Assembly (NCBI GenBank): GCA_036620675.1
Contig: JAZHEE010000030.1
DNA length: 51,491 bases
Reading direction: 5' to 3' (one strand)
DNA from: Jejubacter sp036620675
GTDB lineage: Bacteria; Pseudomonadota; Gammaproteobacteria; Enterobacterales; Enterobacteriaceae
The notes below the pieces were generated by a model. It saw only the letters and a program-made list of their open reading frames with translations. It was not told the origin of the DNA and made no database searches. Shown here one piece after another: positions 25,669-34,097 of the stretch (positions are counted from its first letter, which is position 1; every line of letters begins with the position of its first letter). Position numbers and translations under genes: made by a program.

Positions 25669-25674
25669 TATAAT
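25669..25674 (+). promoter_or_regulatory. Candidate -10 box upstream of leader/TauE operon
   Basis: A perfect TATAAT sits 35 bp ahead of the leader ORF start. No good -35 lies at 16-18 bp; TTGGCG is only 14 bp away. The site therefore may need an activator or may be coincidental. The rest of 25425-25668 shows nothing recognisable. Confidence 0.4.
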
Positions 25675-25709
25675 AGATAGCTTGCTAACGAGCCTGATAA
25701 CGAGGTGAT

Positions 25710-25775
25710 ATGCCCCTGAATAATCCCGTTTATTCTGCAACAACCCGCCCCTGTTTTTATCCCGGAAAACGCTGA
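25710..25775 (+). CDS. Possible 21-residue leader peptide coupled to TauE gene
   Basis: An ATG at 25710 follows the ribosome site GAGGTGAT and opens a frame of 21 codons (starting MPLNNPVYSATTRPCFY). Its TGA (25773-25775) overlaps the ATG of the permease gene. The overlap and ribosome site suggest translational coupling, and the permease has no obvious Shine-Dalgarno of its own. No homolog is known to me, so it could be a leader peptide or a coupling cistron. Confidence 0.4.
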   Translation: MPLNNPVYSATTRPCFYPGKR

Positions 25776-26620
25776 TGGAAATCCTCTGGCTTTTCGGCGC
25801 GGCCTTTATCGCCAGCGCCCTTGGCGGCGTTCTGGGTATGGCCAGCGGAATCTTTATCGTACCTATTCTGACGCTCTTCTTTCATACCAGCATTCATGCG
25901 GCAATTGGTGCCAGCATTGTGTCGGTCATCGCCTGCTCATGCGCCAGCGCCGCCCCCTTTATCCGCAGCCGACTGACCAATATTCGGCTCGCCATTCTGC
26001 TGGAAACCGCCACCACCCTTGGCGCCCTGAGTGGCGTCTTTCTGGCAGGTCTGATTTCCACCCGCTTTCTTTACGGCCTGTTTACCGCAGTGCTGCTCAT
26101 TTCCGCCCGCCAGATGCTGGCCCGGCGTAAAGAGGCCGTTGTGGATACAGAACTTTCTTCGGGCAGTCTGGCCAGTCGACTGCGGCTGCATGCCAGCTAT
26201 CCAGATAGTGCGGGCGCGGAGCACCGGTATCAGGTGGGCAACGTGCCGCTGGGAATGTCGCTGATGTACGGCGCCGGGCTGATTTCCGCACTGCTCGGTA
26301 TTGGTTCCGGGGTACTGAAAATTCCCGCGATGGATACGGCGCTCCGGCTGCCGATTAAGGTATCGTCCGCCACCTCGAACTTTATGATTGGCGTCACGGC
26401 GGCGGCCAGCGCGGTCGCCTGGTACAGCCGCGGCGAAATAGAAGTCAATCTGGCGGGCCCGGTGGCGCTGGGATCGGTGGTTGGCGCGCTACTCGGCGCC
26501 CGGTTGTTGATGTGGCTGCCCGCTGAAAAACTGCGGCTGTTCTTTGTGGCGGTGCTGATACTGCTTGCCTTCCAGATGCTGATGAGCACCTTCGGGATTC
26601 ACTTTCCGGGAGATTTATGA
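25775..26620 (+). CDS. TauE/SafE family membrane permease
   Basis: 281 aa inner-membrane protein with about seven to eight hydrophobic helices in two homologous halves. The N-terminal GGVLGMASGIFIVPIL and the mid-protein GLISALLGIGSGVLKIPAM are the repeated glycine-rich TauE/SafE signatures. Members export sulfite, sulfoacetate or other small organic anions. Substrate here is unknown. It overlaps the following DUF1634 gene by 4 bp, a pairing often seen for this subgroup. Confidence 0.88.
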   Translation: MEILWLFGAAFIASALGGVLGMASGIFIVPILTLFFHTSIHAAIGASIVSVIACSCASAAPFIRSRLTNIRLAILLETATTLGALSGVFLAGLISTRFLYGLFTAVLLISARQMLARRKEAVVDTELSSGSLASRLRLHASYPDSAGAEHRYQVGNVPLGMSLMYGAGLISALLGIGSGVLKIPAMDTALRLPIKVSSATSNFMIGVTAAASAVAWYSRGEIEVNLAGPVALGSVVGALLGARLLMWLPAEKLRLFFVAVLILLAFQMLMSTFGIHFPGDL

Positions 26621-26901
26621 TGAAACATGCCGAAAATCACCGGGCGATAGCGCTGTTGCTCTCCTGGGGCAGCACCCTCTCTATGCTACTGATTGCCGCA
26701 GGAATAGCGCTTACGCTCTGGCCACTACCGCCCTTTAGCGGCAGCGATATCGTCAGAGCGGGCATTCTGGTATTGATCCTGCTGCCGGTAGCCCGGGTAA
26801 TGCTGATGCTGGCAGGATTTATCGGTCAGCGCGACAGGCTGTATGCATTGATTGCAGTGCTGGTTCTGATGATTATCGCGACTGGAGCGTGGCTGGGATA
26901 A
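26617..26901 (+). CDS. DUF1634 family membrane protein
   Basis: 94 aa with three hydrophobic helices (around 13-33, 45-66 and 75-93), the size and topology of DUF1634 proteins. These are usually encoded beside a TauE/SafE permease, as here, with a 4-bp overlap. It is probably an accessory subunit of that permease. This role is inferred from context only. Confidence 0.75.
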   Translation: MMKHAENHRAIALLLSWGSTLSMLLIAAGIALTLWPLPPFSGSDIVRAGILVLILLPVARVMLMLAGFIGQRDRLYALIAVLVLMIIATGAWLG

Positions 26902-27445
26902 CGAGACAGCCTGAATACGCAGCGACAATATTGAGGCTGTTTTTACTGCGATGCCCGGCGCTGGTACCGGAAACATCGGATATCGGCGCTGAAAATGAAA
27001 AAAAACCACCAGGGTAATTCACAAGATACCAATTAAAGAAGACAAAACCAGAAATGAAAAAGCATTCATAAAAAAGACATAAAAATTCGCCAGAAATATA
27101 ACCAAAAAATCTTGCGAGAAAAAAACCAACGATAAGAAAAAGCCATAAAAACATTAAAAAACAGGCTTTATCTGTAATAAACGAGGCTAAAACCACCAGC
27201 AGAAATAAAAATATGATTTAATATACATAAAGTTAGATTCAATGCTAACATATCAAGGGCAGCATTTTTTCACTGTAAAAAACAAAAATCACCTCCACAA
27301 AACCCAGAAAAACCATAAAGATAATAATATTCATATTGGTTCTTACATCCATCGGATGATTCAACCGACTGAACATCGATGATGTACGATCTCATGTAAC
27401 ATAAAACAGGATAGCAATACCTGTACTTATATTCAGGATATTAAT
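26902..27445. other. AT-rich intergenic region upstream of nfrB
   Basis: 544 bp with no supportable gene. From about 26990 to 27440 it is conspicuously richer in A and T than its neighbours, with many A-tracts. The hydrophobic minus-strand frame at 26873-27196 lacks a ribosome site and family features. It probably holds the nfrB promoter, and A-tracts make H-NS-type silencing plausible, though this is inference. Confidence 0.6.
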
Positions 27446-29674
27446 ATGAGCTGGTTTGTCGATGCCTTTGCCACCTATCTGTATGGGCTTAAGGTGATAG
27501 CTATTGGTCTGGCCTGCCTGATGTTTATTAGCGGTCTGGACGATCTTTTTATCGATATCGTTTACTGGTTGCGACGGATCAAACGCGCTTTTACGGTATA
27601 TCGTAAACATAAGCCAATGGACTATCGGGAGCTGTACAAACCCGATGAAAAGCCACTGGCCATCATGATTCCGGCATGGAACGAAACCGGCGTTATCGGC
27701 AATATGGCCGAACTGGCGGCCACCACCCTGGACTATGAAAATTACCATATTTTCGTCGGTACCTACCCTAACGATCCAGACACCCAACGCGACGTCGACG
27801 AAGTATGCGCGCGTTTTCCCAACGTGCATAAGGTGGTGTGCGCCCGCCCCGGCCCCACCAGTAAAGCCGACTGCCTGAACAACGTACTGGATGCCATTAC
27901 CCAGTTTGAACGCAGCGCCAGCTTTACCTTCGCGGGTTTTATTCTCCATGACGCAGAAGATGTTATCTCCCCTATGGAGCTGCGGCTGTTTAACCATCTG
28001 GTCGATCGTAAAGATCTGATTCAGGTGCCGGTTTACCCGTTTGAGCGTCAGTGGAACCACTTCACCAGCATGTCCTATATCGATGAGTTCGCGGAACTGC
28101 ATGGTAAGGACGTTCCAGTACGCGAAGCAATTGCCGGCCAGGTGCCCAGCGCAGGCGTCGGCACCTGTTTTAGCCGGCGTGCCGTTATGGCGCTGCTGGC
28201 GGACGGTGACGGTATTGCCTTCGACGTACAGAGTCTGACTGAGGATTACGACATCGGATTCCGCCTGAAGGCCAAAGGAATGAAAGAGATCTTCGTGCGC
28301 TTCCCGGTGGTGCGCGAAGAAGATCGCCAGCCCCGACGCTTTTTACAGAGTCGCCGCACCTCTAACGTCATCTGCGTGCGGGAGTATTTCCCGGACACCT
28401 TTACCACCGCGATGCGCCAGAAATCGCGCTGGATTATCGGCATCGTCTTTCAGGGGTTCAAAATCCATAAATGGAGCAGCAGCTGGACGCTGAACTACTT
28501 CCTGTGGCGCGATCGCAAAGGGCTAATCAGTAACTTCATCAGCTTTATCGCCATGATCATCATGATTCAGTTGCTGTTACTGCTGGCTTATCAGCGGCTG
28601 GTGCCGGATGCCTGGCAGTTCCTTTCCATCTTCTGGGGCAGCGCCTGGCTGGTTACGCTGCTGTGGATTAACGCCATTCTGATGACCAACCGCATTCTGC
28701 AGCGCATCATCTTCGTTACCATCTATTACGGTCTGGGCCAGGGGCTGCTGTCGCTTCCCCGCCTGTTATGGGGTAACCTTATTAACTTTATGGCCAACTG
28801 GCGGGCGCTGGTACAGGTACTACAGCATGGCGATCCGCGCCGGGTCGCCTGGGACAAAACCACTCATGATTTCCCAAGCGTTACCGGACAGAACCGCGCT
28901 CTGCGACCACTGGGCCAGATCCTTCTCGAACAGGGTGTCCTGACCGAACAGCAACTGGAAGAGAGCCTGATCAATCGCATTCCCGGCCTGCGACTCGGCG
29001 GTACTCTGGTCAAACGCCGGCTGGTTAGCCCCTTGCAACTGGCCCAGGCGCTGGCGGAACAGAACCAGGTTCCCTGGGAAGCGTTCGACGCCCGAACCCT
29101 GCCTGACTCGCTGATATCCCTTATGCCGGCCCGCGTTGCCCTGCGTTACGCCGTACTACCGCTACGTATGGAGGGCGATACGCTGACCCTTGCCAGTGAA
29201 AACGGCATCGATCCGGTCTCTCTGGCCGCGCTGGCGCGCAAACTCGATAAGAAAATCGACTATGTCATCGTCCCCAGAGGATGCGTCGTGACCGGCCTGC
29301 GCTACTGGTATCTTTCCGGGCGTAAAAACCGCGAACAAGACATGTTAAATAGCGCCGTAGCGCACGGCTGGCTGACGCCCGCACAGTCGGAACAGATCTG
29401 GCAGCACTACCAGGCTGACCAGTTCCTGTTTGCTGAAATACTAACCGGGCTTGGCGAAATCAACAGCGCGGCGATGAACGCCCTGCTGCTGCGCCATGAA
29501 CGCAGCGACATGCAGCTTGGCGCCTTCCTGGTCGGCGAAGGGGTTATCAGTCAGCACACGCTGGACCGGGCGCTGGCGTTACAAAACGAGCTGCAAACCG
29601 CGATTGAACCCCTGCTTACGGAAGCGGGACTGTCCCGGGAACAGGTGGACACATTACAGCAGGAGGCCGCATGA
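27446..29674 (+). CDS. nfrB: Glycosyltransferase NfrB (phage N4 adsorption protein B)
   Basis: 742 aa (E. coli 745) inner-membrane family-2 glycosyltransferase. The GT domain (about 65-330) shows IMIPAWNET, the acidic HDAEDVI near 168, TEDYDIGFRLKAKG near 264 and QKSRW near 324. Hydrophobic helices lie at the N-terminus and about 365-450. The C-terminal region has MshEN-type repeats (LGQILLEQGVLTEQQLEESL, LGGTLVKRRLVSPLQLAQAL, and LGAFLVGEGVISQHTLDRAL near the end), a fold that binds c-di-GMP. In E. coli NfrB makes the surface glycan used by phage N4 under c-di-GMP control. It overlaps nfrA by 4 bp. Confidence 0.95.
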   Translation: MSWFVDAFATYLYGLKVIAIGLACLMFISGLDDLFIDIVYWLRRIKRAFTVYRKHKPMDYRELYKPDEKPLAIMIPAWNETGVIGNMAELAATTLDYENYHIFVGTYPNDPDTQRDVDEVCARFPNVHKVVCARPGPTSKADCLNNVLDAITQFERSASFTFAGFILHDAEDVISPMELRLFNHLVDRKDLIQVPVYPFERQWNHFTSMSYIDEFAELHGKDVPVREAIAGQVPSAGVGTCFSRRAVMALLADGDGIAFDVQSLTEDYDIGFRLKAKGMKEIFVRFPVVREEDRQPRRFLQSRRTSNVICVREYFPDTFTTAMRQKSRWIIGIVFQGFKIHKWSSSWTLNYFLWRDRKGLISNFISFIAMIIMIQLLLLLAYQRLVPDAWQFLSIFWGSAWLVTLLWINAILMTNRILQRIIFVTIYYGLGQGLLSLPRLLWGNLINFMANWRALVQVLQHGDPRRVAWDKTTHDFPSVTGQNRALRPLGQILLEQGVLTEQQLEESLINRIPGLRLGGTLVKRRLVSPLQLAQALAEQNQVPWEAFDARTLPDSLISLMPARVALRYAVLPLRMEGDTLTLASENGIDPVSLAALARKLDKKIDYVIVPRGCVVTGLRYWYLSGRKNREQDMLNSAVAHGWLTPAQSEQIWQHYQADQFLFAEILTGLGEINSAAMNALLLRHERSDMQLGAFLVGEGVISQHTLDRALALQNELQTAIEPLLTEAGLSREQVDTLQQEAA

Positions 29675-32625
29675 AAATCTATTCGTCCAGACGACTGGCG
29701 GCGGCCAGCTTGCTGGTTATCTCTGCCCTTTATAGCGCCACATCGCTGGCGGAAGACGCCGCTTCACTGGAGCTCAGCGAATATCGTTACTTCGTCATTT
29801 ATCCCCATTTCGAAAAGGCGCTAAAGGCGCAAAAGAGTAACGATGAACAGACCGCGCTGCGTGAATTCCGGCATATCCACAAGCAGGCCCCGGACAACAT
29901 TCCCCTCACCCTCTATCTGGCCGAAGCGCAACGCCACTTCGGCCATAACGAGCAGGCCCGGGCGCTGCTTGAAGCGCAGCTGAAAAAATTCCCCAACGAT
30001 GCAAGGCTTACCCGCGCGCTGAACGCCATTCCACGCAAAGTGACACCAGTCACAAACAAGGAACAGCTGCTGGCGCAGCTTCAGCGCTGCGAACAGTCGC
30101 CCTCTCCCCAGTGCCGCAGCGAAGTGGGCCAGAATGCCCTGCGTCTGAATGAACTGGATATCGCCGTACAGCAATTAAACGATGCACGCTTTGCCGCCAG
30201 CGCACCGGGAAAACAGCTGCGCCAGGATATTATCGGCCGCGCGATTCACCTGCAGGCCTGGGAACAGGCAGACGCCATGTTCAGCGCCCTGGCCCGGGAA
30301 AAATCGCTGACGCCCGCCCAGGAGCAGCAGTGGTTTAACGTATTGATTGCCGGAAAACGGGACGACAGGCTACAGCAGCTACAGGCGCAGGGCCTGATGA
30401 ATAGCACCGAACAGCGTATCAATTACGCTACAGCCCTGGCGGAGCGGGGCGAACGGCAGCGCCTTGCCCGCTACCTGGCGCAACCTCAGCCCCGCTTCCA
30501 GAACGCCGGAGATGAAAAGCGCTGGCTCTATCTGCTTTCCCGCTACAGCGAAAATCCCCGGGCGGCCCTGGCCGGATTCCAGCCGCGGTTTGCGGAAAAC
30601 CAGCGCTATCTGGCGGGCATCGAGCTGCCCCAGTTGCTGCGCGAACGCCGCTATCAGGAAGCACAACAGCGCCTTAACGCGCTACCGGCCAACGAATGGC
30701 TGAACGAGCGCTTCGCCCTGAGCGTGGCGCTGGGCGATAGCCAGAACGCCGTCACCCTGGCACAACGCCTGCGGGCGCAGTCCCCGGGAAATCTGGCGCT
30801 GCTGGACAGCCTCAGCTACCAGCTTATCAGCATCGGACAGCAGCGGGCGGCGACAGATATGCTGCTGGGCGCCTGGCCCTGGCGCGATAACGGTGCGCAA
30901 TCAGAACGCCTGCTGCAGCGGCTTATCGGCCTGATTCAACAGCATCCGGACTGGGCCACCCCTACCCAAATGGCCAGCCTGCTGCGCCCGCATGCTTCAC
31001 CCGACAGGCGTAACCTGCAGGCCAGATTACTCACCGCTAACAGCGACTGCGCACAGGTGAGCGCGCTGCTCGGCGATCTTTCGCCGCGCTATGACGCCGC
31101 CAGCTGGCAACTGCTTGCCACCTGCTACCAGAAAAAACTGCCGGGCATGGCGCTGTATGCGTTCGAACAGAGCGAACAGCGCCAGCCCGATAAGTTCACC
31201 CACAGCGCCGTCGCTTTACAGGCGTGGGAGGTTCAGGACTACCGACGCGCCGTTCAGGCCTGGTCGACCATTCCGACCCCGGAGCTGGATAACCCGGCGC
31301 TGTTTGCGGCGGCCAATAGCGCCCAGGCCGCCGCCGACCCCGTGGCCAGAGATCGCTGGCTGGATGAGCTCCAGCGGCGGGGCGCCACCGAAAACGAAGC
31401 CTGGTGGTGGCTACATTCCCGCCGCTATCTGCCCGACCAGCCGGAGCGGGCGCTGGCCGATATCAACAAAGCGCTGTCCATTGAGCCAACGACCCGGGCG
31501 CTGCTTTCCCGTGCGGAAATCTACCGCCAGCTTGATGAACCGCGTAAGGCGCTCTCCGATCTCCAGGCGGCGGAACAGCGCGAACCAGACAATAGCGCCG
31601 TCCAGGCGGCACTTGGCTATTCGCTGTGGGACAATAACCAAATGGCCCCCGCCCGCGAGGCGCTGGAAAAGGCGCTGACTGGTATGCCGGACGATCCGGC
31701 GCTGGTTAAACAGCTGGCCTATGTTAACCAGCGGCTGGACGACGAAAAACAGACGCGCCATTACGCGCAACGCGTGGTTGACAATATCGATTACGCAGCT
31801 GCCGCCGGGACACTCACCGACGATCGGCGCCAGGAACGCTACAACTTCCGCCGCCTGCATGAAGACGCCGGGCGCCGCTGGAGCTTCTCTCTCGATTCCA
31901 CCGTCGGCCTGCGTTCTGGTGCTATGAGCTCCGCCAACAATAACCTGGGCGGCCAGCCGGGTCAGTCATACCGAAGCTACGGGCAGATGGAGGCGGAATA
32001 CCGCGTTGGCCGCAATATGCTGCTCGACGGCGATCTGCTTTCAGTTTACGGGCGTCTCTACGCCGACACCGGCTCCAGCAGCGTGGTGATGCCGGTAAAA
32101 AATCCGTTCCTCGGCACCGGCGTGCGCTGGAAACCGCTGCGTGACTACATCTTTTTCCTGGCGCTGGAACAGCAGATCCCACTGGGAAATGGCGCCGAAT
32201 CCGATACCATGCTGCGCGCCAGCGCCTCGTTCTTCAACGGCGGTAAATACAGCGACGAATGGCACCCCAACGGACGCGGCTGGCTGGCGCAGAACCTCTA
32301 TCTGGATGCCGCCCACTATATTCGCCAGAACAACCAGGCCTATACCGCCGACTACCGCATCAGTTGGCACCATAAGGTGGCTTACGGGCAGACGGTAGAG
32401 CCCTATACCCACGTTCAGGCTTCGGCCTGGCGCGACGGCGATACCCGCACCACATACCTGGGGGGCGTGGGGGTACGCTGGAACGTCTGGAGTGGCGAAA
32501 CCCACTACGACGCCTGGCCGCATAAAGCCAGCGTCGGAGTGGAATATCAGCGCACCTTCCATACCGTCAATCAAAGCGCCGGCGAGCGCAATAATGTCTT
32601 CCTGACTCTGGGAGTACACTGGTAA
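29671..32625 (+). CDS. nfrA: Outer-membrane glycan export protein NfrA
   Basis: 984 aa (E. coli 990). The signal peptide ends near residue 27 (SATSLA then EDAASLE). A long TPR-type helical periplasmic region follows to about 700, e.g. ALREFRHIHKQAPDNIPLTL and the canonical repeat at about 590-680. The C-terminal 280 residues are rich in alternating aromatic/polar strands ending in LTLGVHW with a terminal aromatic, as expected of an outer-membrane beta barrel. It is the export channel and receptor partner of NfrB. Confidence 0.95.
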   Translation: MKIYSSRRLAAASLLVISALYSATSLAEDAASLELSEYRYFVIYPHFEKALKAQKSNDEQTALREFRHIHKQAPDNIPLTLYLAEAQRHFGHNEQARALLEAQLKKFPNDARLTRALNAIPRKVTPVTNKEQLLAQLQRCEQSPSPQCRSEVGQNALRLNELDIAVQQLNDARFAASAPGKQLRQDIIGRAIHLQAWEQADAMFSALAREKSLTPAQEQQWFNVLIAGKRDDRLQQLQAQGLMNSTEQRINYATALAERGERQRLARYLAQPQPRFQNAGDEKRWLYLLSRYSENPRAALAGFQPRFAENQRYLAGIELPQLLRERRYQEAQQRLNALPANEWLNERFALSVALGDSQNAVTLAQRLRAQSPGNLALLDSLSYQLISIGQQRAATDMLLGAWPWRDNGAQSERLLQRLIGLIQQHPDWATPTQMASLLRPHASPDRRNLQARLLTANSDCAQVSALLGDLSPRYDAASWQLLATCYQKKLPGMALYAFEQSEQRQPDKFTHSAVALQAWEVQDYRRAVQAWSTIPTPELDNPALFAAANSAQAAADPVARDRWLDELQRRGATENEAWWWLHSRRYLPDQPERALADINKALSIEPTTRALLSRAEIYRQLDEPRKALSDLQAAEQREPDNSAVQAALGYSLWDNNQMAPAREALEKALTGMPDDPALVKQLAYVNQRLDDEKQTRHYAQRVVDNIDYAAAAGTLTDDRRQERYNFRRLHEDAGRRWSFSLDSTVGLRSGAMSSANNNLGGQPGQSYRSYGQMEAEYRVGRNMLLDGDLLSVYGRLYADTGSSSVVMPVKNPFLGTGVRWKPLRDYIFFLALEQQIPLGNGAESDTMLRASASFFNGGKYSDEWHPNGRGWLAQNLYLDAAHYIRQNNQAYTADYRISWHHKVAYGQTVEPYTHVQASAWRDGDTRTTYLGGVGVRWNVWSGETHYDAWPHKASVGVEYQRTFHTVNQSAGERNNVFLTLGVHW

Positions 32626-33525
32626 ATGAAACGATTTCTCTCACTGTTACTCTACGCCACGCTGGCGTTCAGCGCGGGTGTTCAGGCCATGACCGCGGTG
32701 ATTTATCAGCCGCAGCTCCGGGATCGCAGCATCGCCCTGCCCCGGTGGCAGCAGCTCATGGGCCAACTCCACCAGCAGGGCTTCGACACCCTGGTATTGC
32801 AGTGGACTCGCTACGGCGACGCCTTTAACGACAAACAGGGCCAGGAATGGCTGATGCAGCGGGCCGATGCCGCCCGCCATGCGGGACTGAAGCTAATTGT
32901 GGGCCTGCATGCCGATCCTGACTTTTTTACCCGCCAGATCCAGCCGCCTGCGGCTCAGGAAAATTATCTTAATCAGTTGCTGTACCGGGATCTGGAACAG
33001 GCTCGTCAGTGGCGGGCTGCTGGCGCTCATATCGATGGCTGGTACCTGAGCGCCGAGGTGGACGATCTGCACTGGCGCACCGATGAATCACGCGCCCGGC
33101 TGCTTGCCTGGCTCGCCAGTTCACGCCGCCAGCTGACGACCATTGCCGATAAGCCGGTCGCCATTAGTAGCTTCTTCGCCGGAAATATGACGCCGGACGG
33201 CTACCGGCAGTTGGTGAGTGAGATGGCGGCGACCGGCGTTAAAATCTGGGTTCAGGATGGCGCCGGCGTCGGTAAACTCAGCGCTACCGAGCGCCAGCTC
33301 TACCTCAATCGCAGCCTGTTTGAAGGCGCCGCACCTGGCGCGGGGGCTGTTTATGAAATTTTTCGCCAGACCTCCGGGACCGATGCGAACTTCAGCGCAC
33401 AACCCGTCTCTGAACAGGCGTTTCGCCAGATCCAGAACCGTAGCCGCAGTGAGTCCCACGGTAAAGACCGACTGTTCTTCTCGTTGCGCTATTTGCCGCT
33501 GGCCCGGGGGATTCTGGAGCATTAA
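32626..33525 (+). CDS. ybcH: DUF4434 periplasmic protein YbcH
   Basis: 299 aa with a signal peptide (MKRFLSLLLYATLAFSAGVQ, cleavage near 21). The body resembles a TIM-barrel glycosidase-like DUF4434 domain: QPQLRDRSIALPRW at the start, GWYLSAEVDDLHW with an acidic pair near 135, and SSFFAGNMTPD. The ATG directly abuts the nfrA TAA, so it is the third gene of nfrB-nfrA-ybcH, as in E. coli. A role in trimming or processing the Nfr glycan is likely by context but not established here. Confidence 0.85.
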   Translation: MKRFLSLLLYATLAFSAGVQAMTAVIYQPQLRDRSIALPRWQQLMGQLHQQGFDTLVLQWTRYGDAFNDKQGQEWLMQRADAARHAGLKLIVGLHADPDFFTRQIQPPAAQENYLNQLLYRDLEQARQWRAAGAHIDGWYLSAEVDDLHWRTDESRARLLAWLASSRRQLTTIADKPVAISSFFAGNMTPDGYRQLVSEMAATGVKIWVQDGAGVGKLSATERQLYLNRSLFEGAAPGAGAVYEIFRQTSGTDANFSAQPVSEQAFRQIQNRSRSESHGKDRLFFSLRYLPLARGILEH

Positions 33526-33546
33526 CCTTAACGTGAAGTTTGGGTA

Positions 33547-33717
33547 AGGAAACTCTCTCTCCCTTCCAGGGTGTACGTTCCAGGGTGAGGGTGACAGGCG
33601 GCTTCGGCGCCCTGTTTCAGAACAGAAGCGGCAGAATATGATGATGCGGTGGGCTGTTCCGTTCATTGCCGGGAAACTCCCTCTCCCGTTTCGGGAGAGG
33701 GCCGGGGTGAGGGTGAC
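33547..33717. repeat. REP-like GGGAGAGGG...GGGTGAGGGTGA repeats
   Basis: CTCCCTCTCCCGTTTCGGGAGAGG (about 33668-33692) is a hairpin followed by GCCGGGGTGAGGGTGACAGG. A related degenerate copy lies at 33547-33596. Such CCCTCTCCC/GGGAGAGGG sequences are common at operon ends in gammaproteobacteria. The element joins the 3' side of ybcH to the dispersed repeat block. Confidence 0.75.
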
Positions 33718-33832
33718 AGGCAGCTCTGGTGCCCGGTTTCAGCATAAAAGCGGTAGAATATGACGATGCAGCGGGTGTTCCGTTCACTTCAGGCAACAGC
33801 TTCTCTGTTAATCCACCACCGGTGAACGGAAC
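33631..33832. repeat. Linker module and 11-bp inverted repeats of dispersed repeat
   Basis: 33631-33665 is identical to 304-338. A second, diverged version runs from about 33750, with GTTCCGTTCAC at 33777-33787 and GTGAACGGAAC at 33822-33832, enclosing the same CAGGCAACAGCTTCTCTG spacer as at the left end of the window. Confidence 0.8.
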
Positions 33833-33940
33833 CCTCGCCAGCACAACATATTCCTTCAGAACACAGCATTGTCGCAAAAACAGAGCAACCGGTATGACCA
33901 CATACTACACCGCCGCCCCGGCCTGCATCTGAAAGACCAC
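33821..33940 (+). repeat. Dispersed intergenic repeat, copy C
   Basis: GGTGAACGGAACCCTCGCC through CAACCGGTATGACCAC, CGGCCTGCATCTGAAAG. Same order and orientation as copies A and B. It lies between ybcH and the 3' end of malQ. The rest of 33941-34097 shows nothing recognisable. Confidence 0.8.
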
Positions 33941-34097
33941 TGACCAGGTAAAACCTGAATTCAGTGCCACCTCAACCATTAACTCTCCGGCAGTAAAAAA
34001 AACTGCGCCTTACTCAGTTGGCATTCAACTTTTAGGGTGCAGTCCGGTATACAAACAATTAAGGTCATCGCCCCATAACGAGCACCGAAGCAACCCG

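Noticed and set aside
26873..27196. Hydrophobic minus-strand ORF upstream of nfrB
   Set aside because: Low-complexity Phe-rich product from AT-rich DNA, no ribosome site, overlaps the end of the DUF1634 gene.
33617..33901. 94-residue hypothetical protein (PHPGPLPKRERE)
   Set aside because: Translation of a REP-like GGGAGAGGG repeat joined to the dispersed repeat, a common source of spurious genes.
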